This document shows, one piece after another, positions 1 to 7,530 of a DNA stretch of 64,000 bases. Numbering within the stretch: position 1 is the first letter of the stretch; each line of letters starts with the position of its first letter. Source of the stretch: Companilactobacillus kimchiensis (GTDB lineage Bacteria; Bacillota; Bacilli; Lactobacillales; Lactobacillaceae). Both the position numbers and the translations under genes were made by a program. The notes beneath the pieces were generated by a model. That model saw only the letters and a program-made list of their open reading frames with translations, searched no databases and was not told the origin of the DNA. Location: assembly GCF_001438805.1 (NCBI RefSeq), contig NZ_JQCF01000001.1, forward strand, positions 124,001 to 188,000. Reading direction: 5' to 3'.

Positions 1-1278
1 TTAACAGCTATTACTGTTTTTATGGTCGAATGTTTGACCATGTATTTCATCTACTTCAGTAAACAAAAGGAATTTAAACAGGAATTAACTAATGCCTACA
101 AATCAAAATATCCAATAGATAAATTTTTCTATTTTATTATGATTCCCTGTCTCAACGAAGGTAAAGTCATCAAGGATACCTTGCAACATTTAATAGAACT
201 AAACGGACAAAAACACATCATTGTAATTGACGATGATTCCGATGACGATACTGTTAAACAAGCTAAAAGTATTGCTGGTCCAATTACTATTCTCCAAAGA
301 AAATTTCCTAACGCTAGAACTGGCAAGGGTGACTCACTCAACAGTGCGATGCCTACCATTCAAAAGCTTATTGACAAGCAACATTTGGATCCCAAATATT
401 GTTTAGTTGGTGTGATTGATGGTGATGGTATCCTCAGTGGCAATAGTATTTATAAATTAAATGATGTTTTCGGTAATGAAGATATTGATGCTGTACAATT
501 GCGAGTCAAAATGAAAACTCCTAAAAATATTTTACAAACCTTTCAAGATATTGAATTTTTTGTGGTTAATCATTTAATGCAACTACTTAGAACCAACCTT
601 AATGCTGTGGCTCTTTGTGGTAATGGTCAATTCTTCAGATATTCATCAGTTTATAAAAAAATGGGGATTCATCCTTGGGGCGATGCTCTTCTGGAAGATT
701 ATGAATTAACTTTAAGATTGGAATTACATGGTTTAAAAATCAAATATATTACCGATGCCTATGTTGACCAAGAGGCTCTTTTGAGTATGAAGAGTTTAAT
801 CAAACAAAGAGCTCGCTGGTCTCAAGGTGGTTGGGACTGTTGGAAATATTTCAAAGCGATTACTCAATCAAAAATTATGTCGAACGCTCAAAAGTTTGAT
901 GTCTATTGTTTCTTTATTCAACCAGTTCTGAATATCTTCGCTGATTTTAGTATTATTTATTTAACCATCAAATTTATCATTCAATATCATGAACATCCTG
1001 AGTTTCTATTTGTTTCGATGATTTCCTTAGCCATTCTCGGTTTACTATTTGGCACTATCTTTACGATGATTTATATTCATGAAATGAGAATAAATGACCA
1101 AGCTAACGTTGTTATTCAAGAATCTGATATGATCAATGAGAAATTGCATTTAAGAAAAGCTTTCCTATCTATCGGTTTGATGTCCTATATCTATATTATG
1201 TTGTTCTTTAGTCTAATTTTATCGACTTATCATATGTTGATTGGTCAAAATGCTTGGGATAAAACTAAACGTATTTAA
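1..1278 (+). CDS. processive family 2 glycosyltransferase, 5' end outside window
   Basis: Membrane glycosyltransferase of the cellulose/hyaluronan/poly-GlcNAc synthase type, expected to extend a beta-linked polysaccharide at the membrane. The frame is open to base 1 and the first in-frame ATG (22) lies inside a hydrophobic stretch, so the N terminus is probably missing. Counting from that ATG, the GT-A signatures are a DDD cluster near residue 70, DGDG near 133, an ED motif (LLEDYEL) and the QRARW product-binding motif, followed by C-terminal membrane helices. It stands alone in the window, with a hairpin terminator downstream at 1416-1470. The family is clear; the polymer made cannot be told from sequence. 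Confidence 0.88.
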   Translation, partial: LTAITVFMVECLTMYFIYFSKQKEFKQELTNAYKSKYPIDKFFYFIMIPCLNEGKVIKDTLQHLIELNGQKHIIVIDDDSDDDTVKQAKSIAGPITILQRKFPNARTGKGDSLNSAMPTIQKLIDKQHLDPKYCLVGVIDGDGILSGNSIYKLNDVFGNEDIDAVQLRVKMKTPKNILQTFQDIEFFVVNHLMQLLRTNLNAVALCGNGQFFRYSSVYKKMGIHPWGDALLEDYELTLRLELHGLKIKYITDAYVDQEALLSMKSLIKQRARWSQGGWDCWKYFKAITQSKIMSNAQKFDVYCFFIQPVLNIFADFSIIYLTIKFIIQYHEHPEFLFVSMISLAILGLLFGTIFTMIYIHEMRINDQANVVIQESDMINEKLHLRKAFLSIGLMSYIYIMLFFSLILSTYHMLIGQNAWDKTKRI

Positions 1279-1415
1279 TCTTCGATTCTAACTCAAGTTC
1301 AATTAAATTATAAATCAACAGAGTTGTTATTATATTTCCGTCTTCCACTCGATAGTGTTTTCTAGATTCGGTAAATAAATTTCATTTTAACGATATATAG
1401 TTACTTTAGAATTAC

Positions 1416-1470
1416 AAAAAATCCATATTAGCTGATATTCACTAATTTCAGTTAATATGGATTTTTAATT
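1416..1470. terminator. bidirectional rho-independent terminator
   Basis: A 14-bp stem (AAAAATCCATATTA with its complement at 1453-1466) extended by CTGA/TCAG, flanked by A and T runs on both sides. It can end the glycosyltransferase transcript on + and the small membrane peptide transcript on -. Confidence 0.8.
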
Positions 1471-1602
1471 TTTCCTATGTTTGATTTCAACAATTCCAAA
1501 TAAGATTGAACTGACTATCAACGATCCAACAAAAGCTATGACTAAATACCAAGGAATATAAAGGTCCTTGGGGATTTGATCCAAAAATATCATAAATGGC
1601 AT
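1465..1602 (-). CDS. small single-pass membrane peptide, 45 aa
   Basis: Short ORF beginning MPFMIFLDQIPKDLY with an AAGAGGTGATAAAG ribosome-binding site at good spacing before the ATG. Residues about 18-39 form one hydrophobic helix (WYLVIAFVGSLIVSSILFGI), and the tail is basic (EIKHRKN). Its stop overlaps the terminator hairpin, as is common for short monocistronic genes. No family recognised. The ribosome-binding site and membrane helix make a real gene more likely than chance. Confidence 0.55.
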   Translation of the reverse strand: MPFMIFLDQIPKDLYIPWYLVIAFVGSLIVSSILFGIVEIKHRKN

Positions 1603-1651
1603 CTTTATCACCTCTTATTACCTATAATTATCACCGTTAAGTATTTAGATA

Positions 1652-1759
1652 ACAAAAAAGTCGTCCATACAAGATGGACGACGATTCTAGTTACGGAGTC
1701 TGCATAACTAGGCGTATGTACTTTTTGAATTTTTGACGGACATATTTAAACATCTATCG
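1652..1759 (-). ncRNA. candidate small RNA with two stem-loops and terminator
   Basis: On the minus strand a promoter-like TTTACT-17 bp-GATAAT (1789-1794 and 1766-1771) is followed by about 100 nt holding a 7-bp stem CTAGTTA/TAACTAG with an 11-nt loop containing GACTCC, then a 9-bp stem GTCGTCCAT/ATGGACGAC and six T. This is a compact sRNA-like unit with no gene of its own. A 20-codon ORF (MFKYVRQKFKKY...) starts a few bases after the predicted start site but has no ribosome-binding site. The CUCC loop could pair with Shine-Dalgarno sequences (inference). Confidence 0.5.
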
Positions 1760-1765
1760 AATATC

Positions 1766-1794
1766 ATTATCACTGCTCACTCATAGAAAGTAAA
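1766..1794 (-). promoter_or_regulatory. promoter of candidate small RNA
   Basis: TTTACT (-35, 4 of 6) and GATAAT (-10, 5 of 6) separated by 17 bp on the minus strand, upstream of the stem-loops ending at 1654. Confidence 0.4.
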
Positions 1795-1897
1795 TGATTA
1801 TTCACTTTTATAACCGAACCGTTAGTTTCATGTGACAGAATTGTAAGATTAACGTTATTATGAAATACTTATACTAATAACAAATGGAAGTGATAAT

Positions 1898-2278
1898 ATG
1901 AATTTTTCAACTGAATTAATTTTTGATATTACTATTATTATGATAACTGCTACTTTAATTGCCGGTGTCGTTTTAGGATCAATCGCCCTATTTCGAATTC
2001 TCGCTACTTTAAAACTACGCAACAAAATGCTTCAACAAGCTACCCGTCCATATATTTTCTGCCAAAGAAATCATCAACAACTGGAGATTCGCAACAATGG
2101 TCAAGTCCCCATTAAAATTGATGCCTTTGACTCCCAAATTGATTTAACCACACTAATCGGTAAAGTATTACCAGCCGGCCAGACTTTCCTCTATCGAATA
2201 GACGAAAGCTCTCAATTCACTATTACAGTTAAATATCATGATCAAATCACTAATTACACTGATAGTTTCAACATTTAA
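1898..2278 (+). CDS. hypothetical membrane-anchored protein, 126 aa
   Basis: Unrecognised small protein with one N-terminal membrane helix (about residues 12-36, IIMITATLIAGVVLGSIALF) followed by a basic linker and a roughly 75-residue domain likely outside the helix. The start is supported by GGAAGTGATAAT just before the ATG and a TATACT -10-like box at 1870-1875. It lies before a YxeA-like gene in the same direction, with its own AACCGTTAG motif upstream that recurs before two other membrane-protein genes. Function unknown. Confidence 0.7.
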   Translation: MNFSTELIFDITIIMITATLIAGVVLGSIALFRILATLKLRNKMLQQATRPYIFCQRNHQQLEIRNNGQVPIKIDAFDSQIDLTTLIGKVLPAGQTFLYRIDESSQFTITVKYHDQITNYTDSFNI

Positions 2279-2359
2279 CTGATCTCCACCTTACAAAACC
2301 GTTAGGACAAAAGCCTGACTTACTATGCTATCATTCCTATTGAAAGTAGAGGAATGATC

Positions 2360-2731
2360 ATGAGTAAAAAAATTTGGACCAGTATTGTTATCATTATTAT
2401 TTTATTGATCCCGTTAGTGGGTTACCAATTTTGGTATGTCCCCAATTATACTGGTGATGATTATTACACTTATATTGGCAACTCTTATAAAGAGATCATT
2501 GAAAAAGATGACTCTGGAAATGACTACCGTGAATACGACTACAAACAAAATGGCTACGATAAAAATGGCAGTGAAAAACTGCTCAAATTTGACAGTGCCT
2601 TGGGTCGTCCTATCAAACCTCATAATTACCTAAAAGTAACCTATAATAACAAACATCAGCAAGTGATGTCCTGGGAAAAAGTCCCCAAAGATCAAGTTCC
2701 TCGCAAATCACTGGAACAGATACTAAAATAA
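2360..2731 (+). CDS. YxeA-family secreted or membrane-anchored protein
   Basis: Short exported protein of the YxeA family (DUF1093), usual length about 110-125 residues. An N-terminal hydrophobic segment (about residues 5-21) acts as signal or anchor. The family pattern is visible: a YYTYIG stretch, a Tyr-rich strand, NGYDKNG, then a hydrophobic strand, YLKVTYN and SWEKVP near the C terminus. ATG 2360 is preferred because GAGGA lies six bases upstream; the in-frame ATG at 2354 is too close to it. Function of the family is not established. Confidence 0.82.
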   Translation: MSKKIWTSIVIIIILLIPLVGYQFWYVPNYTGDDYYTYIGNSYKEIIEKDDSGNDYREYDYKQNGYDKNGSEKLLKFDSALGRPIKPHNYLKVTYNNKHQQVMSWEKVPKDQVPRKSLEQILK

Positions 2732-2747
2732 TCCTTTTTCACCTAAA

Positions 2748-2794
2748 ACAATAGCCGCAAGTAATCAAAAAATGATTACTGCGGCTATTATTTT
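2748..2794. terminator. bidirectional terminator between convergent genes
   Basis: Near-perfect 17-bp stem (AATAGCCGCA and AGTAATCA with their complements) around an A-rich loop, followed by T-rich sequence. It serves the YxeA-like gene on + and the hydrolase on -. Confidence 0.85.
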
Positions 2795-2805
2795 AATATT
2801 AAATT

Positions 2806-3720
2806 CTATTTAAAATATTCTTTTGCAAAATCGGTTGTATTAGTAACGTACTTTTGACCAGCCACTTGCTTCGACTGGGCATGACCAGCGCCTTTAACAA
2901 TCCATAACTTCTTCGGACCTTGGGCATAATCATAATTCTTATAGGCATTATTCGTTGGTACGAACTTATCCTTTGAACCATGGATCACATACAATGGTAC
3001 CTTACTTTTCTTCAGAGTATCCTTAGTATTAGCCTGATAGAAGTTATAACCCGCTAACAGATCACCATATAAACTAGCTGTTGGTACGATTGGAAAACTT
3101 GGTAAATGGAACATATCTTTTAGTTGATAGTCCAATTCACCGGAGATCGTCGAATAACCACAGTCGGCAATCGCAAATTTAACATTTTGAAGTTTCTCAC
3201 CCAAAGTATACATTACAGTTGCAGCTCCCATGCTGATACCATAAAGTCCAATTTGTGACTGTGCACCGTTCTCATTGTTGATCATTTTGATCCAATTAGC
3301 TAAATCAGTTCGATCTTTCCAACCATACCCCGCATACTTCCCCTGGCTCAAGCCAAAGGATCGATTATCTGGTGCTAAAACGTTATATCCGGCCTTATGA
3401 AACATTTTTACATAAGTTCCCATATACTTGCTAGCACTACCATAACCGTGAACAACAACTACTGTTTTAGCGGTTTTGTGCTCAGCTGGTAGATATCTGG
3501 CTTTTAACTTTAACTTGTCTTTCGTAGTTTGTTGCCAAATATCTTGTTTTTGGTCGGCCAACCAGTGATCATCTTTACCCAAAGGGCCTTGCGCCTTACT
3601 AGCATAACCATTTTTACTGAAGGCATAATTGAACATATAGCCCCCAGCTGCAATATCAGCTACCAACACTACCCCAACGGTAACTGACAAAATTACTTTA
3701 ATATATTTTTTTAATCGCAT
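2806..3720 (-). CDS. alpha/beta hydrolase, membrane-anchored or exported
   Basis: Serine hydrolase of the alpha/beta fold (S33-like, similar to YqkD-type proteins), about 304 residues. An N-terminal hydrophobic segment (residues 8-30) suggests it works at the outer face of the membrane. The oxyanion motif HGYG (91-94), nucleophile elbow GISMG (Ser163), acid Asp251 (GSKDKF) and His280 (GAGHA) make a complete triad. The start has an AGTAGGGTA ribosome-binding site. It is monocistronic and convergent with the YxeA-like gene. The substrate cannot be assigned; ester or peptide bonds are both possible. Confidence 0.88.
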   Translation of the reverse strand: MRLKKYIKVILSVTVGVVLVADIAAGGYMFNYAFSKNGYASKAQGPLGKDDHWLADQKQDIWQQTTKDKLKLKARYLPAEHKTAKTVVVVHGYGSASKYMGTYVKMFHKAGYNVLAPDNRSFGLSQGKYAGYGWKDRTDLANWIKMINNENGAQSQIGLYGISMGAATVMYTLGEKLQNVKFAIADCGYSTISGELDYQLKDMFHLPSFPIVPTASLYGDLLAGYNFYQANTKDTLKKSKVPLYVIHGSKDKFVPTNNAYKNYDYAQGPKKLWIVKGAGHAQSKQVAGQKYVTNTTDFAKEYFK

Positions 3721-3792
3721 AATTTACCCTACTTAAAATTATTATCGCTAATAATCATAAGCTAATTGGTAATTTAATTGCAACTATAAGGT

Positions 3793-4542
3793 CTAAGCTT
3801 CTTCACTAGATAATTTTTCATCTCTAGCACGGTTAGCTGTAGCATCCTTATGGAACCAGTGAATATGTGAATCGAAGAAAGCAATCATATCGTTCATGAA
3901 GTACATGATGTAAGTTAAGAATAGAACTGGACTGGCATCACCTTGTGTAGCTGTAAGTCCCCAAAGAACGATTGACATGATACCTTGAACTGTCCAGAAA
4001 TAATATTGTTCACGGAAACGTAATGTACATAGAAGTGCACCGGTGAAACCAATAGCAGCTGAAACTGAATCAACGATAGGACGAGGACTGATAAATAGAC
4101 GTGTATCCATCAAATATAGAAGACCCCAAGCTACAAAGAAGAAGACAGCTGTCAAAAGCCATTTAACGCCTGTTAGACCATGGATATGTTTTTCAGCATC
4201 TTTAGCCCATTGTGGACTGATCAAAACAGGAATATCTAATAGGACAATATAACTTAATTGAAGAACAACATCAGAGAAGTTCTTAGCATTAATAGCTACA
4301 TAAATATAAATAAGTGCTGAAACTAATCCTAAAACACCATTTAATGGTTTGGCATTAGTAATAGCTACGGTACATGTAAAACCTAATGTTCCGGCAAGCC
4401 ATGTCCAGACAGCAAGTCCAGTAAGTGAATGTGACAAGGTTGAAGCTGTGATGGCCCCTAGACCAAACATTAATAGCATGTAACTTCTGAAACTCCAGTG
4501 TTTCATTTGATCGACATACCATCTTGGATCGAAAATACTCAT
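3793..4542 (-). CDS. pnuC: nicotinamide riboside transporter PnuC
   Basis: Integral membrane transporter of about 249 residues importing nicotinamide riboside for NAD synthesis. It has the PnuC order of seven hydrophobic segments, with NAKPLNGVLG and LSYIVLLDIPVLIS in the middle and the conserved YIMYFMNDMIAFFDSH near the C terminus. ATG 4542 (MSIFDPRWY) is chosen because AGAGGAGAA sits just upstream; an open frame extends to 4650 but has no ribosome-binding site. It is monocistronic. The upstream region holds AT-rich inverted repeats that might bind a niacin-responsive repressor, but none was identified. Confidence 0.9.
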   Translation of the reverse strand: MSIFDPRWYVDQMKHWSFRSYMLLMFGLGAITASTLSHSLTGLAVWTWLAGTLGFTCTVAITNAKPLNGVLGLVSALIYIYVAINAKNFSDVVLQLSYIVLLDIPVLISPQWAKDAEKHIHGLTGVKWLLTAVFFFVAWGLLYLMDTRLFISPRPIVDSVSAAIGFTGALLCTLRFREQYYFWTVQGIMSIVLWGLTATQGDASPVLFLTYIMYFMNDMIAFFDSHIHWFHKDATANRARDEKLSSEEA

Positions 4543-4872
4543 GTGATTGTTCTCCTCTTGGATCAAAACAAAATCTATAATCGTGGTAATTATATTTTGA
4601 ATCGATCGAAATTTATTTATCTTGTAAACTGTATTTATGAAAAATATCAATTTAACCGACAGCTAAAATCATACCACCATTTCCACCTATTTTGGAATCG
4701 ATTATCTTGGTCATACGGACGACATATCGGTGTAAAGCGCTTAACTAACCTGATAGATAGGTAATTTATCATTTGATACAAGATATAGATTTTTTTTGTT
4801 TTGTATCACTATATATTGTTATAACGATTACGTCTCTTCTTAACGCACCGTCATAACATCACTTATCTAGAC
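4543..4872. other. intergenic region upstream of pnuC, no gene seen
   Basis: About 330 bases without a supported ORF. It holds an inverted repeat TTGATACAA/TTGTATCA (about 4774-4808), a TAAGCGCTT core near 4735-4745 that is only a partial cre match, and AT-rich sequence able to carry the pnuC promoter. No riboswitch was recognised. Confidence 0.4.
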
Positions 4873-4905
4873 CAAAAAAAGACCCTGAAAACTATTTTCA
4901 GAGTC
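4873..4905 (-). terminator. terminator of ahpC
   Basis: On the minus strand, GACTCTGAAAATAGTTTTCAGGGTC folds into a strong stem (one G-U/mismatch) followed by seven T, directly after the peroxiredoxin stop codon. Confidence 0.88.
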
Positions 4906-4920
4906 AAATCATGCTATAAA

Positions 4921-5484
4921 TTAAATTTTGCCAACTAATTTACCACTTGGCTTAATAGTTTTTTCACCAGGATGCCAATTAGCGGGACAAACATCATCCC
5001 CATTAGCTTCAACAAATTCTGCTGCCTGCAAGGTTCTTAAAATTTCTTGAGCATTTCTACCGATACCCATAGCATTAATCGTATAGGACTTGATAATACC
5101 CTTAGGATCAGCGATAAAGACACCCCGATAAGCTTGACCACTCTCATTATCTAAAATATTGAAAAAATCAGTCAATTGATGAGTCTGATCGGATAACATT
5201 GGGTATTCAATTTTTCCAATTGTTTTAGTCGTTTCAGCCCAAGACATATGTGAAAACTGGCTATCAACTGAAACAGAATATATTTCTGCATCAGCTGCTT
5301 TAAAATCGGCATATGAATCTTGGAGATCACTCAACTCTGTTGGACAAACGAATGAAAAGTCGGCTGGATAAAAGAAGATAATTGACCACTTTCCAATCAA
5401 ATCTGCTTTGCTAACAGTTATTAATTCACCTTTTTGATAAGCATTGACATTAAAATCTGGTATTTCCTTATTAATGTAATTCAT
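4921..5484 (-). CDS. ahpC: alkyl hydroperoxide reductase C-type peroxiredoxin
   Basis: Two-Cys peroxiredoxin (187 residues, family length) that reduces hydroperoxides in the cytoplasm. The peroxidatic cysteine is Cys47 in FVCPTELSD, and the resolving cysteine is Cys166 in DDVCPANWHPG, so both redox residues are present. No ahpF is nearby, so the electron donor must come from elsewhere. The ATG follows GGGAGGCCT. It is divergent from the HD hydrolase, with a dyad TTCAAATATAAA/TTTATATTCAA between them, and is followed by a strong terminator. Confidence 0.95.
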   Translation of the reverse strand: MNYINKEIPDFNVNAYQKGELITVSKADLIGKWSIIFFYPADFSFVCPTELSDLQDSYADFKAADAEIYSVSVDSQFSHMSWAETTKTIGKIEYPMLSDQTHQLTDFFNILDNESGQAYRGVFIADPKGIIKSYTINAMGIGRNAQEILRTLQAAEFVEANGDDVCPANWHPGEKTIKPSGKLVGKI

Positions 5485-5590
5485 TTGTTAGGCCTCCCTA
5501 AAATATGATTTAATTATATAACAAGCTAGCTTAGAACGCCATCGTCCTATTATGTTTAAACACCTACATAATAACAAAATTTATGACTCA

Positions 5591-5617
5591 TTCAAATATA
5601 AAACCATTTATATTCAA
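5591..5617. promoter_or_regulatory. AT-rich dyad between ahpC and the HD hydrolase gene
   Basis: TTCAAATATAAA and TTTATATTCAA form a nearly perfect 27-bp palindrome in the divergent intergenic region. Its position fits an operator for one or both genes. It is not a clear PerR box. Confidence 0.35.
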
Positions 5618-5661
5618 ATTGTGTAACAATATAGGTATCCAGATAAAAAAGGACTGAGTTT

Positions 5662-6315
5662 ATGACATATGAAAAACAACTTGAGACTATTAAACAATAT
5701 TCTTATAGCAAGATGAGTAGTGATACTACTGGCCATAATTTTGATCATATTCAACGTGTAATTAAAACCGCTACTAGAATCTTAAAAAGTGAATCTGCTG
5801 ATCCATTGATCACTTTAGCAGCGGCGTATTTACACGATGTAGCCGACGATAAATTAGTCAGTAACCCTGCCAAATTAGAGGCTCAGATCAAAGACTTTTT
5901 GCATAGTATTGATTTTACCAATGAACAAATCACTGAGGTGCTATTCATCACACACAATATGTCCTTCAGTAAGTCACTCAGTACTCCACCTAAGCTATCA
6001 TTAGCTGGTCAAATCGTTCAGGATTCCGACCGTTTGGATGCCATTGGTGCCATTGGTATTATTCGGGCCATTTATTATGGTGGTGCTCATGCAGAAACAA
6101 TTTATGATCCTGATATTCAACCACGGCAAGTAATGAATAAAGCCGAATATCGTGATTTGAGTAATGAAACAATTATCAATCACTTTTACGAGAAATTATT
6201 AAAATTAACTGCTATGATGAATACCCCTACCGCCAAAAAGATTGCCGAACAACGTCATCAATACATGCTCAACTTTCTTGATGAATTTAAGGGTGAATGG
6301 GATGCAGAAAAATAA
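5662..6315 (+). CDS. HD-domain phosphohydrolase (YedJ-like)
   Basis: Cytoplasmic metal-dependent hydrolase of the HD superfamily, 217 residues. The motif order is GHNFDH (His25/His29), the HD pair His58-Asp59 in YLHDVADD, and a later Asp in QDSDRLDAIGAIG, typical of the YedJ/YpgQ group thought to act on nucleotides. The start lies after AAAGGACTGAG. The PgpA-like gene follows 21 bp downstream and both share the terminator at 6862, so they probably form a two-gene operon. The precise substrate is unknown. Confidence 0.88.
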   Translation: MTYEKQLETIKQYSYSKMSSDTTGHNFDHIQRVIKTATRILKSESADPLITLAAAYLHDVADDKLVSNPAKLEAQIKDFLHSIDFTNEQITEVLFITHNMSFSKSLSTPPKLSLAGQIVQDSDRLDAIGAIGIIRAIYYGGAHAETIYDPDIQPRQVMNKAEYRDLSNETIINHFYEKLLKLTAMMNTPTAKKIAEQRHQYMLNFLDEFKGEWDAEK

Positions 6316-6336
6316 CTATAAAGGGAGTAATTAATT

Positions 6337-6855
6337 TTGGTATCATATGAAGAACAAGACCATCAATATTATCAACATATCATCAGAAATCTAAAAGATC
6401 GTGGTGTCGAATTAACTGATATCGCTGAAATCGTCATTTTTCTAGAGAAGGATTATGTTGAAGGATTAAATGAAGAAGTTTCTATTTATGCCATCAACAA
6501 AGTTCTACACAAACGTGAGGCTCAAAATGCCATCATGACCGGAATTGAGCTGGACGTTCTGGCTGAAAAGGGTCTATTATCATCCCCAATGCAACGAATC
6601 ATGGAAACTGATGAATCCACTTACGGTATTGATGAAAATATGGCCATTACTTTAGCCAGCCTCTATGGATCTGTTTCAGTTACTAACTATGGTTACGTCG
6701 ATAAGTTAAAACACGGTATTCTAGGCAAACTCAATGATAAATCCACCGGTAAGATCAATGTCTTTCTAGACGATTTAGTCGGTGCCATTGCTGCCGCTGC
6801 TTGTGGTTGGTTAGCTCACAATGAAGTTGCAGTTAAAAAAATGTTAGAAGAATAA
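6337..6855 (+). CDS. phosphatidylglycerophosphatase A-like protein (YutG/LtrC family)
   Basis: A 172-residue protein of the PgpA/YutG family, which dephosphorylates phosphatidylglycerophosphate in phospholipid synthesis. Firmicute members carry the pattern seen here: LAEKGLL, YGIDENMAITLASLYGS, TNYGYVDKLKHGI and FLDDLVGAIAAAA near the C terminus. Translation starts at TTG 6337 with GGGAG ten bases upstream; no in-frame ATG fits. It follows the HD gene closely. Family confidence is high; the enzymatic role rests on family knowledge. Confidence 0.87.
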   Translation: MVSYEEQDHQYYQHIIRNLKDRGVELTDIAEIVIFLEKDYVEGLNEEVSIYAINKVLHKREAQNAIMTGIELDVLAEKGLLSSPMQRIMETDESTYGIDENMAITLASLYGSVSVTNYGYVDKLKHGILGKLNDKSTGKINVFLDDLVGAIAAAACGWLAHNEVAVKKMLEE

Positions 6856-6861
6856 ATTAAT

Positions 6862-6906
6862 CAACGAGGGTTCTAATCATTAATTTGGTTGGAATCCTTG
6901 TTTTAG
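6862..6906 (+). terminator. terminator of the HD/PgpA-like operon
   Basis: AACGAGGGTTCTAATC pairs with GGTTGGAATCCTTGTT using several G-U pairs, followed by TTTAG. It lies just after the yutG-like stop codon. Confidence 0.7.
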
Positions 6907-7044
6907 TTATGTTTATTAAAAATAACAATATATGGTGATACAGAAAACAAAAAATTATACCTTGTAGCAACAGATAAATTACCATCTATCAGGTAGTTAA
7001 GCACCTTACAACGTTATGTCATCAATATACTTCAGATACTCGTT

Positions 7045-7073
7045 TTCAAAACTACTCCAAAAGATGGTATGAT
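7045..7073 (+). promoter_or_regulatory. promoter of the type I toxin
   Basis: TTCAAA (7045-7050), 17 bp spacer and extended -10 TGGTATGAT (TATGAT 7068-7073). The predicted start near 7080 puts GTTGCCTT at the 5' end of the mRNA, complementary to AAGGCAAC at 7193-7200 after the stop codon. Confidence 0.6.
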
Positions 7074-7120
7074 TCTAAACGTTGCCTTAACAATCCTGCA
7101 ACGGATTGGAGGTGTATTTA

Positions 7121-7186
7121 ATGTTCAACTCTCTTTTTGCCCCACTTGTGTTTACTGATTGGCTAAAACGTAAACACCGCAAGTAA
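7121..7186 (+). CDS. type I toxin-like small peptide, 21 aa
   Basis: A 21-codon ORF (MFNSLFAPLVF... ending WLKRKHRK) behind GGAGG at 7108-7112. The LF-AP start, the Trp-Leu pair and the basic tail recall Fst/Ldr-type toxins, though the hydrophobic part is shorter than usual. The case for a toxin comes from architecture. A hairpin CAATCC/GGATTG sits just before the ribosome-binding site, the mRNA ends can pair (7081-7088 with 7193-7200), and an opposing RNA repeats the start region. Toxicity is inferred. The peptide may be a short or decayed Fst relative, or a new family. Confidence 0.65.
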   Translation: MFNSLFAPLVFTDWLKRKHRK

Positions 7187-7204
7187 AAATAAAAGGCAAC
7201 TTAG

Positions 7205-7275
7205 CCCACTAAAAAACCCTCAACTACTTACGATAGTTGGGGGTTTTGGTGTATTCATGTTGCTCTCTCTTTGCG
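7205..7275 (-). ncRNA. antisense antitoxin RNA (par RNAII-like)
   Basis: A roughly 70-nt minus-strand RNA predicted from TTACGT-17 bp-TACAAT (7305-7310 and 7282-7287) to the shared terminator hairpin. Its 5' part is complementary to the ribosome-binding-site edge, start codon and early codons of the toxin mRNA through the repeat copy at 7248-7275. Its 3' part is fully complementary to the mRNA 3' end because transcription is convergent. Both contacts match the known Fst RNAI/RNAII arrangement. Confidence 0.65.
7213..7247. terminator. bidirectional terminator shared by toxin and antitoxin RNAs
   Basis: AAAACCCTCAACTA (7213-7226) pairs with TAGTTGGGGGTTTT (7234-7247) around a 7-nt loop, with A and T runs on both sides. 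Confidence 0.85.
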
Positions 7276-7281
7276 GTATTT

Positions 7282-7310
7282 ATTGTATCACAAATCATGA
7301 TAGTACGTAA
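7282..7310 (-). promoter_or_regulatory. promoter of the antitoxin RNA
   Basis: Minus-strand TTACGT (-35), 17 bp, TGATACAAT (extended -10, TACAAT). This is a better consensus match than the toxin promoter, as expected for an antitoxin RNA in excess. Confidence 0.65.
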
Positions 7311-7319
7311 CTCACGGTT

Positions 7320-7530
7320 ACTCGACTAATGATCTAGTATAACTATAGTTAACAAGCTTATTAAATTCGTATAATGGGGAATAATTAAAAATACTCCGAA
7401 TTATTAATCGATTAAATATTACGGTTTTGTTCAATAAATACTTAGTAAATATTATTTATTTAAAAATTGGAATTTTATGAGTAAGTTAGGTACTAAGTAA
7501 ATTTATACATTTTAAATTAGTCTTTATATT
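7320..7530. other. AT-rich intergenic stretch, nothing clear
   Basis: Between the antitoxin promoter and the yjbQ-like stop. It contains imperfect inverted repeats (for example ATTCG...CGAAT near 7366-7402) that may end the PTS operon transcript, but no convincing terminator or ORF. Confidence 0.3.

Larger units (their letters stand above)
7111..7275. repeat. direct repeat pair of the toxin-antitoxin locus
   Basis: The stretch 7111-7140 (GGTGTATTTAATG, then TTCAACTCTCTTTTTGC) recurs at 7248-7275 (GGTGTATTCATG, then TTGCTCTCTCTTTGC). Because the second copy is transcribed from the minus strand, the antitoxin RNA is complementary to the toxin start codon and early coding region. This is the direct-repeat logic of the enterococcal par locus. 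Confidence 0.75.

Noticed and set aside
1700-1753. Twenty-codon basic ORF inside the candidate sRNA as a separate gene
   Set aside because: No ribosome-binding site and almost no leader; kept only as a possibility within the RNA entry.
4731-4745. Possible cre site upstream of pnuC (TAAGCGCTT core)
   Set aside because: The core is palindromic but the outer TG/CA positions do not line up with the 14-bp consensus in either orientation.
4774-4808. Inverted repeat TTGATACAA/TTGTATCA as a terminator or riboswitch
   Set aside because: The loop is a T-rich stretch with no exit T run for a known gene; no riboswitch core was recognised. Left as unexplained sequence.
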